Part shown: one piece after another, positions 24,252-34,669 of the stretch
Numbering within the stretch: position 1 is the stretch's first letter
Layout of the letters: every line of letters starts with the position of its first letter
Source of the DNA: Aphrocallistes beatrix
Lineage: Eukaryota; Porifera; Hexactinellida; Sceptrulophora; Aphrocallistidae
Direction: 5' to 3'
Length of the DNA stretch: 64,000 nucleotides
Assembly: GCA_963281255.1 (NCBI GenBank)
Contig: OY725491.1
Location: forward strand, 4,452,857-4,516,856
The notes under the pieces: model-generated
What the model was told of the DNA's origin: nothing
The model's database searches: none
Seen by the model: only the letters and a program-made list of their open reading frames with translations
Position numbers and translations under genes: made by a program

Positions 24252-25185
24252 ATACGAGTGTGAAGTTGGCGCAGTATTCGACTGAGCACAGTTTGAGTAA
24301 AGATTTAACCAACTTCTCATTATCAGATTTAAATAAATCTGGCACCATTCGAAAGAGGAGGATTAGTGCTCTCTTTCAACATGATAAGATTTTTTAAAAT
24401 CTTTTTTTCGATGACTTATAATATAATATGTCCGAGCACAGCTTGACCAACTATTTGGTCCGCTTTCTATAAGAATTTAATTATCAAACTTTGTAAGCAA
24501 GCTTCTTGATGATAGTGCCCTATTGAGTTTAAATTTCAAGAAAAAATTCTAATTTATTTTTGAGATATGACTTGCGAAAGTTGGAGTTCGGACAAATCCC
24601 CCTCCCCGCTAATGTACCGAATGAGCATGTTTCGATTCTAGAAATCACATCCTATATGTGTTAGTTCGATCCCAATTTGGCATAATTCGATAAAAGAAAC
24701 ACAGTGCTCTCCTCTGATCTGATTTTATTTCCAATACCCTCCCAAATCAGCTTCGATGGGCTCATTGAAATTCCGAGTATTATTAAAATCTGGTCACGGT
24801 GTTTCTATCTGAACTTGTTTCTACCACTAATCTCTAGAATTAGTACACCATTTACTTGTGATAATTCCATATAATATAGCTATATTAGCTGATAATTTAT
24901 CATATTTAGATCGTTATATTTCACTCATTTTTCGGATTGTCAAAAAACCAAGTTGAATTTGATTCAATGTGTATGCATACGTATTTGGAAGCTAGACATG
25001 ACATTCTTTAGCTTGACGTTTTGTATTCTTTTGTGTGATGATGATATCCAAAATCAATTCAACACAATCAAACAAATCAATTCAACACAATCAAACAACA
25101 CAATCAAATTTCTAAAATAAGCCACCTCAAGTAAGGATCTTCTCATCACCCTATCTATCTATTTTCGTCATTCTGAATTCCTATA
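24252..25185 (+). repeat. Left terminal inverted repeat of the Mutator-like transposon
   Basis: It begins ATACGAGTGTGAAGTTGG and ends ...TTCTGAATTCCTATA. Its inverse complement is at 32180-33109 with very few differences by eye. It contains a triplicated CAATTCAACACAATCAAA phrase near 25055-25110. A short frame near its outer end (…SLSKDLTNFSLSDL…RKRRISALFQHDKIF) is present in both arms. Confidence 0.85.
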
Positions 25186-25722
25186 TCCTTACTATTAAAA
25201 CTCGATTAATATTTGTATATATATATATATGTAACGAATTGATTGAAGAAACTGCCAGGCGCAGAAAGCTGATTTTTGGCATGTGGGAGTCTTTTGGCTA
25301 TGGCTCCAGTAAGTTCTGAGCTCAGAGCAAAATGTCGACTCATCATGGAATTATGACGTCATTGTCACATTTTTAAAAGTTAAGCAACACAGTTATTCGG
25401 GCATAACTCAGCCATTATAGGAGATAGAAGGCTGAAATTTTAATAGAATCTGTATACTAACACGTCTCACATATGATACAACTATCATCAAAAAATGATG
25501 ACTCATCACTTTGCTATGACGTCATCATTACTCATCCAAATTTAAAAAATTGACAAATTTGGTGTTTTTTCGGGTGATATCGATATTTAAACTAAGATGG
25601 ACATATTTAGAGATGCTCTCCCCTTATAATTAACCAATGTGACCCCAGGCGACCGAAGGGAGCCTCCGGCGGACACAAAGTGTTAGCCAGCCGCGCAGCG
25701 CAAGCAAGCGAAGCGCGCTTGT
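25186..25722 (+). mobile_element. Helitron-like element, full-length copy 4
   Basis: TCCTTACTATTAAAACTCG ... AAGCGCGCTTGT, with all family landmarks. It sits exactly where the left arm would read CCTATA|GTTTATA, as the right arm still does. The right arm therefore acts as the pre-insertion site and defines the element's two ends almost to the base. Confidence 0.8.
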
Positions 25723-26037
25723 GGTTTATAAATTGAAGAAATTGGTTTACTTCTACAAACTTACATTTTATCGTTATTATTCAATTCTAAACCAGTTGGT
25801 TCATTATTTTTCTCATCTATTCGTCTAATAGCAAGTCATTGTTTTATTTCAATTCAACTTTGAACAAAACACGTGTCACATTGGAAATCTCTTCGACTGG
25901 TAGGTTCCTAAATTAACAATTATAATTATTAGTACAGCTGTATCACTATTTTTAGGTTCCAAAATCACACTTTATATGTATATATTTATTAGATTCATTC
26001 TATAGATTTACCTTTTGATCTACAAAGATTTAGTGAT

Positions 26038-29000
26038 TTGAATTTTGCAAGATTTCTGTCATTCTCCGCTCTAAATGAAAAACTCTCCACTAGTCCTAGA
26101 GACTCAAATTCAATATGGGGCACACTTTCTAAAGAAATTTATGGTCGTAACAGGATTTCTCAAAGGCGCAAGTTATACCTGAAGTGGACAAAGAATAATT
26201 TTGGCATTCAGACAGTACTCAAACGAAGGTTTGATATTCAATCTGAAGATCTTCGGGTATGTTATAGCTTAGATTTGCTCTCAATGAAAATTCGAACCAC
26301 TTTGGTTAGCTCAGCCATACTGAGGATTATTTGTGATCGAGTAAATGAGAAAAATTCCACCAAAATGGACTCTTCTGAGTTGGTTTGGGAGTCAGTAGAG
26401 TTTGATTTACATAATGATAATTTACTAATAGTTTGCTCCTCCGCTGCATCTGATATTGATACATACAATGAACTAAAAAATAGATATCAAAATGTTAGTC
26501 TAGATTCTGAAAATGATAATGGGGAAAGTGTCTATCACACGTTTATTCATTGTGAATCAATATTATGGGTTGATGGTTGCAGGTATTTTGATTGTATAAT
26601 TCGTCGAATAATTCCAGGTTTTCTGCAATTTGTAGAATTAAACCAGCTTCATAGTTGTGAAGAATTCACATCTAAACTAATGACTAAACTAAGTGGCAGT
26701 TTAATAGAGAGAAGTCCACTGGTTATCATGTGGATTTTATCAACATCTGAACTTTTGAATTTTGAAAATAAACTAATAAATGGTCTATTCAATAAAAATT
26801 ATGTATTGTTAAGTGGTAGTTCGATGACGAAACTTACTTCTTGGATAAAAGATTTGAAAATTAAAGTAAAAGATAATGGGATTGAAGTGGTAAGAGCACT
26901 GTATACAGATTGTTTAGTTAAACTACAAGGTTTACATGTGTCGAATTCAAACTCCTCATCCTCAGCTGGTGGATCAACGACGAGCCCTGTCGTTGATCCT
27001 CTACCCGCTGAGGATGAGGAGTTTGAATTCGACAATTTAGATTTACGATCTTCTATTAAAGTAATAGACGTCCAGGAACAATCTAGTGATTTAGGCTCAG
27101 AATTAGATGTTTCCTGTTCTAATAATCAGGGATCTGGCGAGTTTTTCCTTGAATTAGATGATTGGAATAATATATGTTATAAGGATGTTGCTGGTAAATA
27201 TAGGTTAGATAGAAATTGGACCAATATATTCGCTAGACATATTGTTGAGATAAATCCCAAATGCGTACTTAAATTTAAACATTATTGGATAAAGAAAAGT
27301 AGTAGTAGGAAAAAAAATAGCCCATTTTTTCGAGCATGGGCCGTATGCAAATTTAATAATTGTTTATCTTTTTATTTTTCTATTGAAGATATTAACAAGT
27401 TAATAGATAATAATATGATTCCAGTTAAATACGAGTTTAAAGGAGTTTTATCATTAGCACACTCAGATTGTAGGACTGCCCATTCTCGACATCTCTCAAG
27501 TGTTGAAAGAGAAAAGATTGGTGAGATTTTGATTAATAATCCTGCTAGTAATACTTTTTATAAACAGTTTACTGTTAAGGATAATGTAGAAGGATTCCTT
27601 CATGGTAATTTTACACATCTAAAATCAAAAGAATGTTTAAGGCGTGTTAAATCTGAATTCAAATCCGAGTATAGATTTTCTAACAATGATATTACAGATA
27701 TTATAGCGACAAAGGAATATTTTCGTTCATTCCTAACAGAAGTTCCTGTTTCAGGGTATATTCAGTATATAGCCCAGGAACCATTTGTAGTCCATCTTTA
27801 TTCTCAAAACCAGATGGAACTATTTAAACTACTCCAAAAGAAAGACATTGTATTGAATTTAGATGCAACTGGCTCTCTTATAAGTAAGCCATCTAAAGTT
27901 ACTAATAAAATTTATTACTATGCCCTTACTTTACAGCATCCTGAATTTTGTACAAGCCCTATACCAGTAGCAGAAATGATTAGTAGTGATCATGGGACTG
28001 CTGAAATATCTCATTTTTTGAATAAATGGGTTTTAACTTCTAAGTTAGTATTACACAAGGCGTTAAATATTACACAAGTTGAAATGGATTATAGTTGGGC
28101 GATGATGCATAGTACATGTATAGCCTTTAATAAGATTAGCATCATGAGTTATTTGGATAAATGTTGGGAGTTTGTTGATAATCTTAAGTCAAAATTGGAT
28201 ATCACAACAGTTCTCCATCTTTGTTCTGCGCACATTATGCATCGGGTTAGTTATAATTTAGATAAGCGTTATAAGATTGATAAAAGGTTGAAGCACGTGA
28301 TATTGCATGTATTAGGTACAATGGTACAGAGCACTAAAATTAATGAAATAGATCTTCTATTTGAGTCGTTGTGTTATTTTTTGGGTAGTCAGTTTATGTT
28401 ACCAATCGTATCTAGTAGTATGTTAGATCTTGAGCCGCTAGTAAGAGGAAATATAGAAATTAATGATAAAGTTCCTGAATTAATTGATGAAGAATCTGTT
28501 GTAAAAGAGAATAGTGAGACTTATAGGCAAAGATCTCCTTTTGGGAAACATTTTGACAAAATCTATATAAAATGCTTAGATCAAATTAGAGCTGATAAAG
28601 GCTCAGTCAGTATTAAAAATGTATCATATTATCCTAATTTACTTGAATATCTATTAACCAATTATCTCCCTATACTTCCGTTTTGGACAGGTATAATAAT
28701 AAGTAAAATCAGGCAAGATAGAATTCATACTGACAGCAATGCCATTGTTGAGAATTGGTTTAAAATAGTTAAATATGACATATTTAAATCCGAAATAAAT
28801 ATTAGACCAGGTGATTTTATTCGTACTATATATCCACATATAGAAGATAGAATGGCATCTTTTAAGTTCGCGTTTCAACCTTTGGCTCATAAAATTTTCA
28901 AGGTTAAAAAAAGAAAGCAGGAATTAGTATTCAATGAAGAAGAATGCAAAGAGGAATGGGGAAAAAGGAAAAAGGCGAAATTAAGTTATATTTATCCTGC

Positions 29001-29811
29001 GTCTTGTAAGATCGATAAAAATTTTGATAAATTTAAGATAATGAATCAAATAAATGGTTCTCCTTCACGAAAAATTAAAAGAAAACTACTTAAAGAAGAT
29101 GAGTCTATAGCTCCTAAATTGAAATGCTGTAAAACAACTTTAGAATCAGATGTGTTAGTACCAGATCAAATTGAAATTCTGAATGATTTAGATGTATTAG
29201 CATTAGGTAGTATCGAGTTTATATTACCAGATTTTAAACCACTTTCATTAATGGGTCAAACGAAAATTTGTAAAGACTTAGGTTTAAATATTGTAAACCC
29301 AGTTATTTGTAGGAATGATAGTAACTGTAGAACTAATTTGAATGATTTAATTCCATCATTAATGTTTCCGGTTCCAATGGATGGGAATTGTTTATTTTCT
29401 TCCCTTTCTTATTTAATTACAGGCAGCATTGATAACCATCATCAAATGCGATTAATCATTACTGATAACATGAGTGGTAAATTTAAAGCTACATGTGATA
29501 AATTCATAAGAAATAAATATCCTCGATCAGTGATCAACTATCGAAATACAAAAGACTATATAACAAAGTCAAATATGAGGGGAACGAAAACCTGGGGTAC
29601 TGATCTTGAACTGTTTGCCGCCGCCCTAATTTTTAAGACTGATATTTGGGTTTATACAAATGATATGGGAAATAAATGGATGATTTATTCAGGAAAAGGT
29701 GCCAGTCTAGATCAAATAATTAAGGCCCCGCCTGCTAATGAAGAAGGATCTTTGTATATACGTCATGCGAGTAATCACTATGAACCTATATTAGTTTTAA
29801 ATGGGCGTTAA
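26038..29811 (+). CDS. Mutator-like DDE transposase fused to OTU cysteine protease
   Basis: 1257 codons, open throughout. The DDE core is visible: D609 in LNLDATGSLI, D684 in EMDYSWAMMH, a C729-x2-H732 motif (LCSAHIMH), and E905 in AIVENWFKIV. This layout is that of Mutator-like transposases. A basic linker (about 970-1060, KKRKQ, RKIKRKLLK) could target it to the nucleus. The C-terminal domain is OTU-like: DGNCLF with C1118, then WGTDLELFAAAL, and H1247 in ASNHYEPIL, so a deubiquitinase/cysteine protease activity is plausible. Codon 1 used here is TTG. The frame stays open upstream to about 26005, next to a good acceptor (TCTATAG), with a donor (CTG|GTAGGT) near 25898, so a first exon may exist. 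The first ATG is codon 83. Flanking arms show it is carried by a transposon. Residues 302-333 come from an in-frame palindrome. Confidence 0.85.
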   Translation: MNFARFLSFSALNEKLSTSPRDSNSIWGTLSKEIYGRNRISQRRKLYLKWTKNNFGIQTVLKRRFDIQSEDLRVCYSLDLLSMKIRTTLVSSAILRIICDRVNEKNSTKMDSSELVWESVEFDLHNDNLLIVCSSAASDIDTYNELKNRYQNVSLDSENDNGESVYHTFIHCESILWVDGCRYFDCIIRRIIPGFLQFVELNQLHSCEEFTSKLMTKLSGSLIERSPLVIMWILSTSELLNFENKLINGLFNKNYVLLSGSSMTKLTSWIKDLKIKVKDNGIEVVRALYTDCLVKLQGLHVSNSNSSSSAGGSTTSPVVDPLPAEDEEFEFDNLDLRSSIKVIDVQEQSSDLGSELDVSCSNNQGSGEFFLELDDWNNICYKDVAGKYRLDRNWTNIFARHIVEINPKCVLKFKHYWIKKSSSRKKNSPFFRAWAVCKFNNCLSFYFSIEDINKLIDNNMIPVKYEFKGVLSLAHSDCRTAHSRHLSSVEREKIGEILINNPASNTFYKQFTVKDNVEGFLHGNFTHLKSKECLRRVKSEFKSEYRFSNNDITDIIATKEYFRSFLTEVPVSGYIQYIAQEPFVVHLYSQNQMELFKLLQKKDIVLNLDATGSLISKPSKVTNKIYYYALTLQHPEFCTSPIPVAEMISSDHGTAEISHFLNKWVLTSKLVLHKALNITQVEMDYSWAMMHSTCIAFNKISIMSYLDKCWEFVDNLKSKLDITTVLHLCSAHIMHRVSYNLDKRYKIDKRLKHVILHVLGTMVQSTKINEIDLLFESLCYFLGSQFMLPIVSSSMLDLEPLVRGNIEINDKVPELIDEESVVKENSETYRQRSPFGKHFDKIYIKCLDQIRADKGSVSIKNVSYYPNLLEYLLTNYLPILPFWTGIIISKIRQDRIHTDSNAIVENWFKIVKYDIFKSEINIRPGDFIRTIYPHIEDRMASFKFAFQPLAHKIFKVKKRKQELVFNEEECKEEWGKRKKAKLSYIYPASCKIDKNFDKFKIMNQINGSPSRKIKRKLLKEDESIAPKLKCCKTTLESDVLVPDQIEILNDLDVLALGSIEFILPDFKPLSLMGQTKICKDLGLNIVNPVICRNDSNCRTNLNDLIPSLMFPVPMDGNCLFSSLSYLITGSIDNHHQMRLIITDNMSGKFKATCDKFIRNKYPRSVINYRNTKDYITKSNMRGTKTWGTDLELFAAALIFKTDIWVYTNDMGNKWMIYSGKGASLDQIIKAPPANEEGSLYIRHASNHYEPILVLNGR
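26940..27033. repeat. In-frame palindrome inside the transposase gene
   Basis: GTCGAATTCAAACTCCTCAT... (26940-26966) is exactly inverted at 27007-27033, and GGATCAACGAC (26971-26981) at 26989-26999, with a 7-base central loop. It keeps the reading frame and encodes a serine-rich then acidic linker (SNSNSSSSAGG...EDEEFEFD). The minus strand encodes almost the same peptide. Confidence 0.9.
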
Positions 29812-29899
29812 TTCATTTTATATAATTCTTTATTAGAGGGATTTCTTATGTTAAATATTTTATGATAGACACATTTAATTTAGGGCTGTTTAGATATAT

Positions 29900-30790
29900 T
29901 TACCAAGCAGTATACCCATACCCGGACAAAAATATTTGAAAATTTCGTTACTATTAATTCACGTATAAATATAGCACTATTAAATTTGTACTATTTTTAA
30001 GGATTCCTACTTCGTACGTTAAGGGATACAATTATTAAGATTTCAGATTCAAAATATACAAGACACATTCGAATTAATCAAAGTAGAGTATTTCTAATCA
30101 ACTAATCATACCCAACGTTTCAAATTATCAATCAGTACCACAGTGTGCCACATGTCATTTTTGGTGATGAATTACGTCAGGTGGCACAGGTTCATAGTTT
30201 TTCATTGATGGTGATCAATTTATTTGAAATTTTCAACTATGACTAATTCGAATGTGTAGATTTCGAATGAGGTAGACTCTTTGTTTTTCTTAGAGTTAGA
30301 ATTCATTTTCGTTCATGAAAAGATCCAAATTAGTGCTGGTTGTATGAGGAAGAATGAAGTGTTCAAATTCTGTCCCGATAGTGTATTACACTAACCGGAC
30401 AAAAGTGTTTGAACACTTCATTTTTCCCATACAACCAGTACTAAATATGGTAATTTCATGGAGGGAACCGCATCCAGTCCCTATGAGATTCCAAGAGTGA
30501 TTTCAAATTCGAAATCTACACATTCGAATACATCACAGTTGAAGATATCTAATTAATTTCTTACCCCAATGGTTACAAATATCAACCTGTGCCACCAGAG
30601 GTAATTCATCACCATCATAAAGTGTTTAAAATGGACAAGTGTCGGACAGAGTGTTACTGATTGATACTTTGAAAGTCGGGAATAAAGAATTGATCAGAAA
30701 TATTCTACAAGTACTGTGAGTCGAATGTGCATTTCAAATGTGAAATCCAATTAGTTGTATCCCTTAACGTTTCGAAGTATTCGTCTTCAT
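29900..30790. repeat. Complex foldback element between transposase and right TIR
   Basis: Outer arms: GTTAAGGGATACAA near 30017 against TTGTATCCCTTAACG near 30760, extending inward past TGTGCCAC blocks. Inner arms are around GGTTGTATGAGGAAGAATGAAGTGTTCAAA (30340) against TTTGAACACTTCATTTTTCCCATACAACC (30410). Related sequence, with CACTAACCGGAnAAAAGT and the same flanks, occurs at about 42420-42800 in the RUFY intron. It is non-coding. Confidence 0.55.
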
Positions 30791-30797
30791 TAATATA

Positions 30798-31032
30798 CCG
30801 TAAACTGGGGCGACTTTAGCCCTAAGAGGTGACTTTGTCCCACAATAGCAATATAACTAAAATACACTCAAACTAATAAATCAATGTAATCCCATTGCTA
30901 AATATGTTGAATGAACTCTCAATATATCCAAACGTATTTAAACCGCAATATTTTAAGTTTGAGTATATTTTATTAAAATTGCTATTGTGGGACAAAGTCA
31001 CCTCTTAGGGCCAAAGTCGTCCCAGTTTACGG
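30798..31032. mobile_element. Foldback MITE with ~90-base arms, TA target
   Basis: CCGTAAACTGGGGCGACTTT... is inverted as ...CGTCCCAGTTTACGG. The arms include GAGGTGACTTTGTCCCACAA against TTGTGGGACAAAGTCACCTC. TA flanks both sides. It is non-coding, and the transcript would form a long stem. Confidence 0.8.
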
Positions 31033-31231
31033 TACTCATTTTTGTCTTCCCTGGCCTGGAGTAGGACGATTTGTACAAAAAAATTTTAAATTTTAGAATA
31101 TGAATTTGAAATGAAATTTAGACATAATTAATATTTGTTATAAGGTAGTTGAATATTTTTTTGTAGGTAGTGCATTTCATTTTAGGAATGTTTACTGCAT
31201 CAGCAATTAGGATTGGATACATAAAATATCG

Positions 31232-31323
31232 GGCATGCCTAATTTACGGGACGGGAAGGCATCCCGTCCCGTAAATTAGGAATCTATATTTTTCGGGACT
31301 GTCCCGTAAATTAGGCATGCCCT
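31232..31323. mobile_element. 92-base MITE, probable 8-bp duplication
   Basis: GGGCATGCCTAATTTACGGGAC and GTCCCGTAAATTAGGCATGCCC are perfect inverted ends, and a second internal pair (ACGGGACGGG / CCCGTCCCGT) sits in the left half. Flanks AAAATATC and TAAATATC differ at one base and may be the target duplication of a hAT-like element. Confidence 0.65.
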
Positions 31324-32179
31324 AAATATCTGAATCACTGTATATGTCCTTTATTTGATCAATTCAGTAGTAATGGTGGGAGCACTTTATATTCACAGTG
31401 TCAAAAGTATTTGATTAACTCCATCTGATTCATTTGTGTCTAAATTAGTGTGGGAATATTTTCTAGAATAATTGATCACATTTAATCCTCAGTATGGTTG
31501 AAATCCACGAGGGATATGTACCCCAATTAGAGATAAATCTGAGCTATATACGAGCGAGATATACCTAAACTATAGTATGGGTTTTATCTTAGAAACATCT
31601 TTCCATTTTTGAGTGAGAGTTTGGAAGTGGAAGAAATATACAGTACAGAGCAATGGAAAAATTGTACAAACATCAATTCATCAATATAATTTTAAATGAC
31701 ATCCATATTGTTCCTTCTTCTTTTTTGCTTTATACTATTTTATTTATTTATATGTATTCCATATCATCTGTTATTATTGTTGTTACTTTTTATATTTATT
31801 CCATATTACTTATTATTTTTATTTGACTTATATACTGTATACTATCTATATTTTGTAAGCCAGGAGTCACTATCCTAAAGGTGCTGCTCGGTGAAATACT
31901 AAACCTGGTTCGAGTAGCTCGCATTGTCGAATTGTGAAAACCCTCCAGTGGGAAGTGAACTCATAACTGGTAGCATAAGTTGTTGTTGTTTTGTAATAAT
32001 TTAGCCTACGGGCAAATATTAAAGCTATTATCCTCAATTGAGACAATATATACGGGCAGAGTGGTATTATATAAGAAGAGTGCAGTGTAACACTAACATA
32101 TAGCATGAATATTAATTTAGGATGCAGTCTTATAAATAGGGGAGGGGGTACGCAGATTAATTAAGAATATAAACTATAG

Positions 32180-33109
32180 GAATTCAGAATGACGAAAATA
32201 GATAGATAGGGTGATGAGAAGATCCTTACTTGAGGTAGCTTATTTTAGAAATTTGATTGTGTTGTTTGATTGTGTTGAATTGATTTGTTTGATTGTGTTG
32301 AATTGATTTTGGATATCATCATCACACAAAAGAATACAAAACGTCAAGCTAAAGAATGTCATGTCTAGCTTCCAAATACGTATGCATACACATTGAATCA
32401 AATTCAACTTGGTTTTTTGACAATCCGAAAAATGAGTGAAATATAACGATCTAAATATGATAAATTATCAGCTAATATAGCTATATTATATGGAATTATC
32501 ACAAGTAAATGGTGTACTAATTCTAGAGATTAGTGGTAGAAACAAGTTCAGATAGAAACACCGTGACCAGATTTTAATAATACTCGGAATTTCAATGAGC
32601 CCATCGAAGCTGATTTGGGAGGGTATTGGAAATAAAATCAGATCAGAGGAGAGCACTGTGTTTCTTTTATCGAATTATGCCAAATTGGGATCGAACTAAC
32701 ACATATAGGATGTGATTTCTAGAATCGAAACATGCTCATTCGGTACATTAGCGGGGAGGGGGATTTGTCCGAACTCCAACTTTCGCAAGTCATATCTCAA
32801 AAATAAATTAGAATTTTTTCTTGAAATTTAAACTCAATAGGGCACTATCATCAAGAAGCTTGCTTACAAAGTTTGATAATTAAATTCTTATAGAAAGCGG
32901 ACCAAATAGTTGGTCAAGCTGTGCTCGGACATATTATATTATAAGTCATCGAAAAAAAAGATTTTAAAAAATCTTATCATGTTGAAAGAGAGCACTAATC
33001 CTCCTCTTTCGAATGGTGCCAGATTTATTTAAATCTGATAATGAGAAGTTGGTTAAATCTTTACTCAAACTGTGCTCAGTCGAATACTGCGCCAACTTCA
33101 CACTCGTAT
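32180..33109 (-). repeat. Right terminal inverted repeat of the Mutator-like transposon
   Basis: The inverse of the left arm, running from TAGGAATTCAGAATGACGAAA to CACTCGTAT. It lacks the Helitron-like insertion of the left arm and so preserves the original junction CCTATAGTTTATA (read on the minus strand). An open minus-strand frame covers its outer end and the flank (to 33257), but I do not regard it as a gene. 31330-32180 holds no gene I can support. Confidence 0.85.
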
Positions 33110-33269
33110 TAGCCCCTAATTGGACTTGGAATGTTGAAGTGAAAGTGAAAGTTAATTGAAAGTGAACTGAAAGTGAAAATGAAAGTGGGAATTGTCTATT
33201 TATACCTTTGACCCCAAGTCCAAGTAGGGTTAAGGTATGGTTTTTGTGTATAACCAATATCAGTACTAG

Positions 33270-33660
33270 TTATTTTGAAAAATTTAGAATTTTTCAATCA
33301 AATGTTGTTACATTCCTACGTTGCTATGGTGAAGCAATTTGACCATTTTGCCAGAAAGGAAGATAAAATAAAGTATATTCCTGATTGTCTGGAATATCTA
33401 GTATGTCCTTACAAAGTATCATTTGAATGTCTGCATAATTTCCTTCTCATATCAGTTACTCTGGCAGTAACTAGTGCCTCCTGTGAGAGAAGTTTTCCGA
33501 AAATAATTGAGACATAGCTACGAAATTCAATGACGAATAATAGGCTTACAAACATTGCAATACTGTCCTTTGAGAAGTCTCGTACTGAGAATATTGACCT
33601 AGAATTGTTCGTTGATGAATTTGATGTGAACCATAACAACAGGAGAATAAATCTCCATTA
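33270..33660 (+). pseudogene. hAT transposase C-terminal dimerisation remnant
   Basis: FLLISVTLAVTSASCERSF followed by PKIIET, a stop, then LRNSMTNNRLTNIAILSFEK and IDLELFVDEFD: the hAT C-terminal dimerisation domain of the MYM-type group. One stop at 33518 breaks it and the catalytic part is absent. The first 70 bases match a repeat that also occurs near 1640-1700, so the 5' edge of the frame is not original coding sequence. Confidence 0.7.
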
Positions 33661-33794
33661 ATATCCTTCACTGTAGATTAACATTCTATAGATTATTATT
33701 TACTTAGGTGAATCACTGGATTTGATCATCAAACTGCAAGTATATGCCTCAATCTCGTGAGAATGTGATAATAATACGCAGCATAGACTAAATT

Positions 33795-33934
33795 ACAAGC
33801 GCGCTTCGCTCGCTTGCGCTGCGTGGCTGGCGGATACTTTGTTTCCGCTGGAGGCGTCCTTTGGGCGTCTAGGCTCACATTGCTTAATTATAAGGTAGAT
33901 AACATCTCACAAAAATCTAGTTTATTAGTAAGGA
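33795..33934 (-). mobile_element. Helitron-like element, internally deleted to 140 bases
   Basis: Both family ends are present in reverse orientation: ACAAGCGCGCTTCGCTCGCTTG... with the GC hairpins at the left, and ...TTTATTAGTAAGGA at the right. Almost all of the interior is gone. That both ends survive in so short a copy argues that they define the mobile unit. Confidence 0.65.
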
Positions 33935-34567
33935 TTATATCTTGCTCGAATAAGATTAAATCCTGAGTCTACGTAAAGATTTTCGCAGTACATTGCCATA
34001 GTTTAACAAACTTTGCCCCCTGGAGTTTTTGTCTTGCCCCCCTTTGCACCCCCAATTTTAGAATGCCAGAAACGCCACTAGCCTCAAGTAAGCAAAATGC
34101 ATTCCATAGCAACACAGGAATATACAGGTACACTACATTCACTAGAAATTCTTATTTTAGCACCCCTAGCTAGATTGGTTCTACCTGAAAAGAAGTGACT
34201 AAAACCGGCTTGAAAATCGTCATATCTGTCTTAAATATTATAAAATAACCAATTGAAATTTTGTGGGCTAGGCATTATTTTGTGGGCTAGGCATTATTTT
34301 TATTAATCTGATTCCGATATAAATTTAACTTCTATTTTATTTTGTTAGATTGGATGATAAAAATTCTTCCAGAAAGAAGAATTCTTTTCTTTTCTCTCAC
34401 AGCCATTACAAAGAGAGGATAGCACATCATTTTGCTGATTTGAATGATTGTACTTAATTAAATTCCTTGAAATCCTAGCTTGCCACAAAAACAATTTTAT
34501 GGAATCTATCCAAGCGTCGTTGCTTTATGAAATGAATATTCATTGACTCACACTGCTTCATGGGCTG

Positions 34568-34576
34568 TATATAAAG
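34568..34576 (+). promoter_or_regulatory. TATA box of the selenoprotein W-like gene
   Basis: TATATAAAG about 100 bases before the ATG, leaving room for a transcription start near 34600 and a 5' leader of about 70 bases. It is the best-placed TATA motif in this otherwise AT-rich upstream region. Confidence 0.5.
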
Positions 34577-34669
34577 GAGAAAAGCACGAGAAGCACATAG
34601 GCATTCACGATTCATTTTTCTCACTTTCATTTTGCTTGAATTCTATTCACTAACTTTTCTAACTCTATT

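Larger units (their letters stand above)
24252..33109 (+). mobile_element. Mutator-like transposon with ~0.93-kb TIRs and OTU transposase
   Basis: The whole unit runs between inverted arms 24252-25185 and 32180-33109, with the transposase in the middle. Later insertions are visible inside it: a Helitron-like element at the inner edge of the left arm, and several small foldback elements between the gene and the right arm. I could not find a target duplication at the outer borders (ACATGTACC left, TAGCCCCTA right). The arms look nearly identical, which suggests limited age or gene conversion between them. Confidence 0.8.

Noticed and set aside
31696..31878. Leucine/phenylalanine-rich frame resembling a membrane protein
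   Set aside because: Low-complexity T-rich DNA; the hydrophobic codons follow from composition.
32964..33257. Minus-strand 97-codon frame across the right TIR end
   Set aside because: Crosses the border between transposon and flank, and the flank part is a simple GAAAGTGAAA-type repeat; unlikely to be a gene.
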